The position numbers were made by a program, and so were the translations under genes. Shown here in pieces: positions 33,930 through 41,166 of a stretch of DNA of 64,000 bases. Within the stretch, counting starts at the first letter, position 1, and each line of letters opens with the position of its first letter. Below the pieces are notes generated by a model, which was not told the origin of the DNA, searched no databases, and was given only the letters and a program-made list of their open reading frames with translations. Source of the DNA: Emticicia sp. C21 (GTDB taxonomy: Bacteria > Bacteroidota > Bacteroidia > Cytophagales > Spirosomataceae); contig NZ_QVMT01000001.1 of assembly GCF_003418935.1 (NCBI RefSeq), positions 598,063-662,062 of the forward strand. The letters run 5' to 3'.

Positions 33930-36053
33930 CTAAGGTAATGCAAAGGCCAAATAGCGATCGCCGGATTTACTTTTGAGTTTTCCTCCACCACAGGCAATCA
34001 CCACATATTGTTTACCATTAGCAGCATAAACACTTGGCGAAGCATATCCGGCCGCAGGTAATTTATATTGCCACAATATCTTGCCTGTTCTGCGGTCAAA
34101 GGCCCTGAATTGTTCATCTTTTGACGAAGCAATGAATATCAATCCACCGGCTGTTACGGCACCACACCCATAATTATCTGTTCCTGTTGGAGGTACGCCT
34201 TTAGCCGTTAATTCAGGGTATTCTCCTAAAGGCACTTGCCATTGGCGTTTACCTGTATTCATGTCTATGGCAGTCAATGTACCCCAGGGAGGTGTGCTTA
34301 CCGGATAACCATTGGTATCATACCAACGATTATAACCTGTGTGCGTATAAGGCGAGGTGGATAAGTTTGATTTAACACTCGCTTGAGTTGATGTGTTTTT
34401 TCCTCCCAGAAAATCTATGATAGCCTGTTTATCGGTATCTTTTATATGCGTTAAGGCAGGCATCATTCCTCTACCCTTGGCCATAATTTGTAGAATGGCT
34501 ATATTGTTGTATTTGTTAGTAATGTTTAATAAACCCGGGATTGTACCATCATGATTGCCCTCTCTATCAGTCCCATGACAGGACGCACAATAGGTCTGAT
34601 ACAATTGTTTACCCGTGATAGACGCTTTACCGGCTGAGTAATTTGGCGCATCTACGATGGAACTGAACACAGGATTTTCCTTAGCAGGCACATACATCAT
34701 ACTATTTTCATCAACTGCGGCACCACCCCATTGCGCGCCACCATCACTGCCGGGAAAAAAGAGTGTACGCTCTCTACCTAAGGGAATAAAAGGACTACCT
34801 GTATTAGATTTTTTCAAAGCTTCAATAATTTCTTCTTTATTTGAAGCCATAGGATTTACATCAGCCACAGTAAAACTTTGTCGGGTAAAAGGTTCGGGTA
34901 ATACAGGAATCGGTTGGGTTAAAGAAGCTTTTTCTCCCGGAATTTCTGAGGCAGGAAACGGGCGTTCCTCAATCGGGAAAACTGGCTTACCTGTTACTCT
35001 GTCAAAAACAAAAGTAAAGCCCTGTTTACTTACCACCGATACCACATCTATTTTCTTCCCATCCTTTACAATGGTAAATAAATTCGGCGGGGCCGGAATA
35101 TCTCTATCCCAAATATCATGATGTACTGTCTGGAAATGCCAGAGACGTTTGCCAGTCGTAGCATTAAGAGCAATTAAACAATTGGCAAAAAGATTATCAC
35201 CTTTACGGTTTCCTCCATAAAAATCAAAAGCAGCAGAGCCTGTAGGTACATAAACTATCCCTCTTTGTCTGTCAATAGCCATGCCCATCCAGCTATTAGC
35301 CCCACCAACATTCCGATAATTCTGTTTCTCCCATGTATTATATCCATATTCACCCGGATGAGGGATGGTATGAAATGCCCAGATTTGCTTTCCTGTTTTT
35401 ACATCATAAGCCCGAATATCGCCCAATAAAGCAGAGGCACTCTCAGATACTCTTGTACCCACAATTAACACGTTTTTAAATATGGTTGGTGGCGTATTGG
35501 CCACTACATATTCATCAGCACCGGGACGTGTAATACCTTCTTTCAAATTTATCTTTCCATTTTTACCAAAGCTGATAATCGGTTGGCCGTCTTTTGCATT
35601 CAAAGCATACATAAAAGCCCCATAGCCAAAGAAAATTCTTGACTCCTTTCCATCAGTCCAATAAGTCACTCCCCGGCTGGTCATGTTAAAAGTATCGTCA
35701 TTTAATCTGGTCTTCCAGATTTCCTTACCCGTAGCTGCTTCTAAAGCAAATGCCTGCGAACCAGCTGAAACTCCATATAGGATCCCCTTAATTATAATAG
35801 GGTTACACTGCATTTGTGTAGTATTCTTTATAGTATCGGCTCCACCTGATGCGTACACCCACGCAGGTTTTAATTGGTTTACATTTGCGGTATTGATTTG
35901 TGTGAGAGGCGAGAAATGATTTTTATCAGCCCCTCCGTTGTATTCTGTCCAATCAGTATCCGGTAAATTATCACTTGTTGCACTTAGGGCGACAAAGGCA
36001 ACACTTACCAGAGCTGTGAAGAGTTTAAACTGTATGGGTTGGTTAGATTTCAT
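33930..36053 (-). CDS. PQQ-dependent dehydrogenase with inserted cytochrome c domain
   Basis: ATG 36053 gives a 707-residue product with a signal peptide; an earlier start at 36083 would displace it. The N-terminal 450 residues form PQQ-propeller blades (DWTEYNGGADKNHFSPLTQI, ALEAATGKEIWKTRL, YDVKTGKQIWAFHT). A cytochrome c module is inserted at about 480-560, with haem-binding CASCH (about residue 489) and a probable axial Met in GRGMMPAL. The last blades return at about 600-707 (IDMNTGKRQWQVPLG, FDRRTGKILWQYKLP). Such quinohaemoproteins oxidise sugars or alcohols in the periplasm and pass electrons to the respiratory chain. No PQQ biosynthesis genes lie nearby. Confidence 0.92.
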   Translation of the reverse strand: MKSNQPIQFKLFTALVSVAFVALSATSDNLPDTDWTEYNGGADKNHFSPLTQINTANVNQLKPAWVYASGGADTIKNTTQMQCNPIIIKGILYGVSAGSQAFALEAATGKEIWKTRLNDDTFNMTSRGVTYWTDGKESRIFFGYGAFMYALNAKDGQPIISFGKNGKINLKEGITRPGADEYVVANTPPTIFKNVLIVGTRVSESASALLGDIRAYDVKTGKQIWAFHTIPHPGEYGYNTWEKQNYRNVGGANSWMGMAIDRQRGIVYVPTGSAAFDFYGGNRKGDNLFANCLIALNATTGKRLWHFQTVHHDIWDRDIPAPPNLFTIVKDGKKIDVVSVVSKQGFTFVFDRVTGKPVFPIEERPFPASEIPGEKASLTQPIPVLPEPFTRQSFTVADVNPMASNKEEIIEALKKSNTGSPFIPLGRERTLFFPGSDGGAQWGGAAVDENSMMYVPAKENPVFSSIVDAPNYSAGKASITGKQLYQTYCASCHGTDREGNHDGTIPGLLNITNKYNNIAILQIMAKGRGMMPALTHIKDTDKQAIIDFLGGKNTSTQASVKSNLSTSPYTHTGYNRWYDTNGYPVSTPPWGTLTAIDMNTGKRQWQVPLGEYPELTAKGVPPTGTDNYGCGAVTAGGLIFIASSKDEQFRAFDRRTGKILWQYKLPAAGYASPSVYAANGKQYVVIACGGGKLKSKSGDRYLAFALP

Positions 36054-36155
36054 TATTAATTGGGTAATGTAGATACTGCCCACACAATTATAAGCCCCTC
36101 AAAAGGCTGTTTAAACCATGTGCTTGTGTTTAATTTTTTAGTTGAATAGAGTTTT

Positions 36156-36163
36156 CAAATGTA
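36156..36163 (-). promoter_or_regulatory. Possible -7 box of the quinoprotein operon
   Basis: The minus strand reads TACATTTG, a full TAnnTTTG match about 100 bases before the start codon. No clear -33 box accompanies it. Confidence 0.3.
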
Positions 36164-36692
36164 GTAAAAATCTGAGAGTTGGAGAATGAAATTGGAGCCT
36201 AAATTAATTAGGGCTTCCGTTGCAGAGTTTTCTCTATTTACACGATCACTTGTCTCAGGATTCAGATACTATGTATTGTTTAATTTCTTATAAAACATAA
36301 CCAAAAGTGCGCAAAGTAGAGACAGGGCAATGCCCTGTCTCTACAAATCACGCATCTCAGAGAGCTTTTATCTTATAAGATTTAATAAGTCAGGCTTAAA
36401 GATAATAACCATTTGTGAGAGACGGACTTTGTTGTTTAAGACAATCTGAGCAATAAAAATTTAAAATTCCCCTCTTTAAGGATGGTATCTTTTCTGGTAA
36501 AAGGAGTATTGTAAATGTTAAGAAGATAAAAACCTAATTGATGGGGTCGTGATCTGCAACCCTGTCCAGACCGCGAATTATTTTTAAGCAGAAATTAATC
36601 AATTACGCCATACAAAAACTATAAACTATTTGGATAAAGACTTTATATAAACATAAAGCCTATAGACCAATAGAAAAATAAATCTAAATACT
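36164..36692. other. Intergenic region between quinoprotein and ROK genes
   Basis: This gap between divergent genes carries no gene. It holds one perfect short palindrome (36316-36344) and a CCCCTCTTTAAGGATGG stretch near 36469 that looks like a worn palindromic repeat. A promoter for the ROK gene must lie near its right end, but no good TAnnTTTG box was found. Confidence 0.5.
36316..36344. repeat. Short perfect palindrome of the GTAGAGAC family
   Basis: GTAGAGACAGGGCA and its exact complement flank a single central A, giving a 29-bp hairpin. The outer GTAGAGAC/GTCTCTAC is the same as in the MITE-like ends at 38942, 39072, 63479 and 63608, so this is a minimal member of that repeat family. 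Confidence 0.75.
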
Positions 36693-37550
36693 ATGAACAT
36701 AGGGGTTGACTTGGGAGGAACTAAAATTAAAGCGGGAGTCGAATTAAACGGCTCTGTTATTAAACAGGAAACTACTTTGCTGAGAGAAAAAGATTCTCTA
36801 TCATCTACACTACAACAATTAATTGATTTAATCAGGCCTTTAATGGCTTATTCGGCAAGTAGCATTGGCATTGGTGTACCCTCGGTAGTTGATACCGAAA
36901 AAGGTATTGTATATGATGTGGCGAACATTCCATCATGGAAAAAAGTAGAATTGAAAGACATTCTGCAGGAAGAATTTAATGTACCTGTTTTTGTCAATAA
37001 TGATGTCAATTGTTTTGCTTTGGGCGAAAGCCGCTTCGGCGTAGCAAAAGGGTTTCGTTCGATAGTGGGAGTAACAACAGGTACAGGTCTGGGGTCGGGA
37101 ATAGTTATCGACGACGAACTCTATGCAGGTAGTAATTGTGGCGCAGGTGAAATAGGTTTATTACCCTATTTAGATAAGAATATTGAGTATTATGCCAGTA
37201 ATAATTTTTTCGAGGCTGTTCATGGTATCACAGCTTTAGAAGCCAATCAGGCGGCCGTTGCCGGAGATATGCATGCCATTGGGCTTTGGGAAAAATTCGG
37301 TATCCATTTAGGCGTGGCATTAAAAGCCGTTATGTATACATATGACCCCGAGGCAATTGTCCTGGGTGGTTCATTAGCTAAAGCCTATCCGTTTTTTGAA
37401 GCAGGTATGTACCAGGAATTAAACGACTTCTCTTTTCCTCAATCATTGAAAAGACTTAAAATCTTCCAGTCTACAGATGAAAATATTGCGCTTTTAGGAG
37501 CAGCGGCTTTAATTCCACAGGAGTTGAAGAAGTATGCTTTGAAAGATTGA
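36693..37550 (+). CDS. ROK-family sugar kinase-like protein, zinc motif absent
   Basis: The 285-residue product has the ROK phosphate-1 loop (GVDLGGTKIKAG, D6-T10), the probable catalytic Asp D104 (FVNNDVNCFALGE), the ATP-binding loop TTGTGLGSGIVI (about 128-139) and the adenosine motif VLGGSLAKA. ROK kinases normally have ExGH followed by a CxCGxxGC zinc site. Here E153 is followed by IGLLPY and no cysteine cluster, so the His that contacts the sugar 1- and 2-hydroxyls is replaced by Leu. It may be a kinase with altered specificity. There is no helix-turn-helix, so it is not a repressor. It heads a plus-strand set with an MFS transporter and an XylR-like regulator. Confidence 0.88.
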   Translation: MNIGVDLGGTKIKAGVELNGSVIKQETTLLREKDSLSSTLQQLIDLIRPLMAYSASSIGIGVPSVVDTEKGIVYDVANIPSWKKVELKDILQEEFNVPVFVNNDVNCFALGESRFGVAKGFRSIVGVTTGTGLGSGIVIDDELYAGSNCGAGEIGLLPYLDKNIEYYASNNFFEAVHGITALEANQAAVAGDMHAIGLWEKFGIHLGVALKAVMYTYDPEAIVLGGSLAKAYPFFEAGMYQELNDFSFPQSLKRLKIFQSTDENIALLGAAALIPQELKKYALKD

Positions 37551-37557
37551 ACGTTCT

Positions 37558-37604
37558 ACCGCAATTTCATTGCCGCACTAGAATTGCCACAATGGAATTA
37601 CGGT
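37558..37604. repeat. Imperfect palindrome between ROK and MFS genes
   Basis: ACCGCAATTTCATTGCCGCA (37558-37577) matches the complement of 37585-37604 at 16 of 20 positions, with a 7-base loop. It starts 8 bases after the ROK stop. It may be a dispersed repeat or act as an attenuator or processing site. Confidence 0.55.
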
Positions 37605-37685
37605 AATATTGAACTACTACGTTTTTGATTTTATCAACAAATGCCTTACCTTTAAAAACCTCAACCGAACAAACCCTGGTTTTCT

Positions 37686-38939
37686 ATGAAAAGTAATACT
37701 TTTATTGTTATTCTTATTCTGTTTATATTCTTTGTTATTTCTTTTCTAAGTAATATTCTCGGGCCAATTATCCCTGATATTTCTAATAGTTTCAGTTTGA
37801 GTCTCGGTTGGGCAGGCTTCCTGCCATTTGCTTTCTTTGTATCTTACGCAGTTGCGTCAATTCCATCAGGTATTTTAGTAGAAAAGTATCGCGAGAAGCG
37901 TGTGCTATTGTTGGCTTTTGCACTGGCATTTATTGGAGCACTTCTATTCGCTCTTAACCCTACTTTCACGGTTGCTTTAGTTTCCTTGTTTATTATTGGT
38001 TTAGGAATGGCCATGTTGCAGGTAGTAATTAATCCATTATTGAGAGTAGCCGGTGGGGAAGAAAACTTTGCTTTTAACTCGGTAATGGGGCAATTGTTTT
38101 TTGGAGGGGCTTCGTTTTTGAGCCCTATGTTATATAGTTATTTTGTGGCAAACGTTCATACCGACCCTGATCCGAATTTCATCATCTCTACATTGAATGG
38201 TCTAGTACCTGCCGATTTAAAATGGGTATCAGTTTATTGGACATTCGCGATAATTGCCTCGTTAATGGTAGTGATTATATGGTTTGTTCGTTTCCCGGAA
38301 GTAGTTCTGAAAGACGATGAGAGAATTGATACGGGTAAAGCTTTTTCGGACTTATTAGGCAATAAAACGGTTTGGTTATTTTTCCTGGGTATTTTCTGTT
38401 ATGTAGGTACTGAACAAGGCATTGCCAACTGGACATCGAAGTTTTTACAAATTTATCATAATGTTGACCCTGCTACTCAAGGTGCATCGGTTATATCCTA
38501 TTTCTGGGGTTTACTAACTATCGGTTGTTTCTTAGGGTTGGTATTATTGAAATTTTTCGATAGCCGTCGTGTTTTAATGATGTTTACCATTGGAGCAATT
38601 GTTTCTCTTTTATCAGGTTTATTCGGGCCATTAAATGTGGCATTAGTTGCATTCCCGGCAGCAGGATTCTTTGCATCTGTGATGTGGTCGATTGTAGTTT
38701 CATTGGCACTTAATTCTGTGCCTTATCATCATGGTACCTTCTCAGGTATTTTGTGTACTGGTATTGCAGGTGGTGCTGTTGTACCGCTAATTATAGGCGG
38801 ATTGGGTGATTTGTTTGAATTACGTTTTGCCATGCTATTTTTGTTGCTTACCTTAGGTTATATATTAAGCATCGGTATCTGGGCAAAACCGTTAGTGAAC
38901 AATGCTACGGTAAATAGTTGGAAAGACTTGTTGAAATAA
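37686..38939 (+). CDS. MFS sugar transporter (FucP/GlcP-like)
   Basis: The 417-residue protein has 12 predicted transmembrane helices. It matches the FHS/FucP-type branch of the major facilitator superfamily, with an entry helix ending SFLSNILGPIIPDIS and the cytoplasmic loop motif GILVEKYREKRVLLLAFALA between helices 2 and 3. The pattern YHHGTFSGILCTGIAGGAVV in helix 10-11 is typical of this group. It probably imports a monosaccharide with protons across the inner membrane. Its place between a ROK kinase-like gene and an XylR-like regulator suggests uptake of the sugar released by the hydrolases encoded at 41-46 kb. Confidence 0.9.
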   Translation: MKSNTFIVILILFIFFVISFLSNILGPIIPDISNSFSLSLGWAGFLPFAFFVSYAVASIPSGILVEKYREKRVLLLAFALAFIGALLFALNPTFTVALVSLFIIGLGMAMLQVVINPLLRVAGGEENFAFNSVMGQLFFGGASFLSPMLYSYFVANVHTDPDPNFIISTLNGLVPADLKWVSVYWTFAIIASLMVVIIWFVRFPEVVLKDDERIDTGKAFSDLLGNKTVWLFFLGIFCYVGTEQGIANWTSKFLQIYHNVDPATQGASVISYFWGLLTIGCFLGLVLLKFFDSRRVLMMFTIGAIVSLLSGLFGPLNVALVAFPAAGFFASVMWSIVVSLALNSVPYHHGTFSGILCTGIAGGAVVPLIIGGLGDLFELRFAMLFLLLTLGYILSIGIWAKPLVNNATVNSWKDLLK

Positions 38940-38941
38940 TT

Positions 38942-39072
38942 GTAGAGACGTAATGCATTACGTCTTCATTGGCCTATTCAATCCAACAAATGTATTTAGG
39001 TGAAGTATTTGAGAGAACAACCAATTATTTGGACCCCACAGACCAATGAAACGTATTGCAATACGTCTCTAC
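38942..39072 (-). mobile_element. MITE-like element, 131 bp, copy 1
   Basis: The ends are inverted repeats of about 30 bp: GTAGAGACGTAATGCATTAC on the left, and on the right the complement of GTAGAGACGTATTGCAATAC, each continuing to TTCATTGG. Each end is itself a palindrome (AGACGTAATG/CATTACGTCT). The element has no coding capacity. In reverse orientation it aligns with the 130-bp element at 63479-63608, including an internal match around GATTGxATAGGCC. It fills the whole gap between the MFS stop (3 bases away) and the XylR start (17 bases away), so it probably affects the regulator's transcription or translation. Confidence 0.75.
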
Positions 39073-39089
39073 CATAAAGCTAATATAAC

Positions 39090-40253
39090 ATGTATAAAAT
39101 TATTCTTTTGATTGACTTTGCTGAAGAGTATAGCAAGGCTCTTTTGAAAGGTATTGCCAAATACTCGAAAGAGCATGGCCCTTGGATTTTCTGCAGGATG
39201 CCTCTTTTTCAGCGAGAAACGATTGGGATGGAGGGTATCCTTGAATGGGCTTTGGAATGGGGAGCTGATGGGATTATCGGGCAGTTATATAATGACCCTG
39301 CCGTTGAGAAATTTGTGGAGGCTGGTATTCCGGTTATTGCACAGGATTTTAAAGAACGATTCCGCGACATTCCGAATATTACAGGTGCACACAAAGAAGC
39401 AGGCGAAATGGGCGCTGAGTATTTTCTTCGGAAAGGCTTCAAAAACTTTGCTTTTTATGGTTTCAAAGATATTGTATGGTCGAGAGAGCGGGCAGAGGGT
39501 TTTGAAGAGCGTATCTCTAAAGCAGGCTATAAGGTACATTATTTTGAGCATGCGATGGCTCGTTCTACAGAAATCTGGTACTACAAACCCAGTTCACTAA
39601 GCCAATGGCTGAAATCTCTACCCAAGCCAATAGCCTTGATGGCCTGCGATGATAACCAGGGACAGCATATTACAGAAGCCTGCCGACATTCACAAATCCG
39701 TATTCCGGAAGAGGTAGCTGTATTGGGTGTTGATAATGACGAAATGATTTGTGAGTTTTCTGACCCTCCTCTATCAAGTATCGGTCAGGATGCTGAAAAA
39801 GGAGGCTATGACGCTGCCAGATTGCTTGAACAAATGATTAAAAGCGGCACAGCAGACTATTATGATATTGTTGTAAAACCCACACAAGTTGTTACCCGTC
39901 AATCGACTGATATTTATGCTACGAATGACGATTATATCGCTACTTCACTAAAATATATTCATCAGAATATTGATAAGAATTTACAGGTGGATGATGTAGT
40001 AAAACAAGTACCACTATCGAGACGTGCTTTAGAGAAGCGTTTCCAATACATTACAGGCTTACCCATATACAAATACATTTTCAATCTGCGCATCGAAAAG
40101 CTGACTCAAAAGCTCCGTGAAACGGATTTGACCGTTTTTGAAATTGCACTGGATATGGGTCTGACCGATAGCAAAAATATCGCACGTCAATTCAGACAAG
40201 TAAAAGGCTGTACACCTATTGAGTATCGGAATAAGTATCTGGCTGGGAAGTAA
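39090..40253 (+). CDS. XylR-like regulator (LacI-type sensor fused to AraC DNA-binding domain)
   Basis: The 387-residue product has an N-terminal periplasmic-binding-protein-like ligand domain (about 2-265; MYKIILLIDFAEEYSKALLK, and IPEEVAVLGVDNDEMICEFS near its end). An AraC double helix-turn-helix follows (about 280-385; NLQVDDVVKQVPLSRRALEK, then TVFEIALDMGLTDSKNIARQ). This is the architecture of XylR of enterobacteria and of many Bacteroidota sugar regulators. It probably activates the flanking sugar-catabolism genes on binding a monosaccharide. Its start lies 17 bases after a MITE-like element, and it converges with the aldolase gene with only 9 bases between stops. Confidence 0.93.
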   Translation: MYKIILLIDFAEEYSKALLKGIAKYSKEHGPWIFCRMPLFQRETIGMEGILEWALEWGADGIIGQLYNDPAVEKFVEAGIPVIAQDFKERFRDIPNITGAHKEAGEMGAEYFLRKGFKNFAFYGFKDIVWSRERAEGFEERISKAGYKVHYFEHAMARSTEIWYYKPSSLSQWLKSLPKPIALMACDDNQGQHITEACRHSQIRIPEEVAVLGVDNDEMICEFSDPPLSSIGQDAEKGGYDAARLLEQMIKSGTADYYDIVVKPTQVVTRQSTDIYATNDDYIATSLKYIHQNIDKNLQVDDVVKQVPLSRRALEKRFQYITGLPIYKYIFNLRIEKLTQKLRETDLTVFEIALDMGLTDSKNIARQFRQVKGCTPIEYRNKYLAGK

Positions 40254-40262
40254 ATTCTACAA

Positions 40263-41162
40263 TTACACTTCTCTCTCTGATGCAATCGCTCTCTTTATCA
40301 ACTTCTCGGCTATCTCTTCATGAATAATATCAAACGGCAAAAGAGAAGCTCTAACATTTGGCGTTTTATAAATTCCTTGGCGATATAAAAGTCGCTTAAA
40401 GAAATGAATAGAAATATCTAAATGCTGATTAGAGAAAGCTAAAACTGGTATTATCTGATGAAATAATTGTTCTGCTTTTTCTAATTCTCCTGTCTTAAAA
40501 TATTGATAAATCTGGCAATAAGTTTTGTGCATACCTGTAGGCATAAATGCGTGTACACCTCTTTTCAAGCCCTCAATCATCTGGGTAACTGCCCAGCCGC
40601 CGCTTAAATGGAGTTTTCCTTCTGTTAGCGCTAATAATTGGCTATACTTTACTCCTGCCGGAACAGTCTCTACCTTCAGGCACCGAAAGGCTTCTACTTC
40701 CTGAAATAGTTCTAAAATCAAATCATCCGGCAAGCCATAACCATTGGCACTCCAGTCTTGTAGCATGATAGTTTCTACGCCAAGATTGGCGAGTTCGAAA
40801 AACTGACTTTTAAATGAGTCTTCATTCTCAAAAGGTATCTGGAACAGGATATTTCGACATCCCATTGCCAGATACTCTTTTACTATATGCCTTCTTCTTT
40901 CTACGTCTGGTTCTCCTGCCCCGGCAAAAACAGGTACCTTTCCTGCTACCTCCTCAATGACTGTTTCTACCATTTGCAAACGCTCAGGTATACTTAAGCT
41001 TGCCACCTCTGAGGCCAAAGCTGGCACTAAAAAACCTGCTACGCCTGCTTTCAAAGCATATTGAACATTTCGCCTGAGCGAAGGTAAGTCAACATTCCCT
41101 TGCACGTCAAATGGAGTATTCAGTACGGTAACAATGCCTTCCAGCGGAAATAGCTTTTTCAT
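40263..41162 (-). CDS. DapA/NanA-superfamily aldolase-like protein, catalytic Tyr replaced
   Basis: The 299-residue product follows the dihydrodipicolinate synthase/N-acetylneuraminate lyase TIM barrel. It has the entry strand GIVTVLNTPFDVQGNVDLPS, a loop VPALASEVASLS in place of GxxGE, and the Schiff-base lysine K163 in RCLKVETVPAG. The family's conserved Tyr, normally in YNxP, is Q135 in IMLQDWSANG, so proton relay must differ. It likely cleaves or dehydrates a 2-keto sugar acid, or it has another function. It is the last gene of an operon 4 bases behind a glycoside hydrolase gene, which suggests action on a sugar or uronic acid released by those enzymes. Confidence 0.85.
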   Translation of the reverse strand: MKKLFPLEGIVTVLNTPFDVQGNVDLPSLRRNVQYALKAGVAGFLVPALASEVASLSIPERLQMVETVIEEVAGKVPVFAGAGEPDVERRRHIVKEYLAMGCRNILFQIPFENEDSFKSQFFELANLGVETIMLQDWSANGYGLPDDLILELFQEVEAFRCLKVETVPAGVKYSQLLALTEGKLHLSGGWAVTQMIEGLKRGVHAFMPTGMHKTYCQIYQYFKTGELEKAEQLFHQIIPVLAFSNQHLDISIHFFKRLLYRQGIYKTPNVRASLLPFDIIHEEIAEKLIKRAIASEREV

Positions 41163-41166
41163 CTCA

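Noticed and set aside
34657-35121. 154-codon plus-strand frame opposite the quinoprotein gene
   Set aside because: It is antisense to a conserved dehydrogenase, with no start signal or family.
39154-39600. 148-codon frame inside the XylR-like gene
   Set aside because: It is an out-of-frame shadow of a clearly coding gene with a full domain match.
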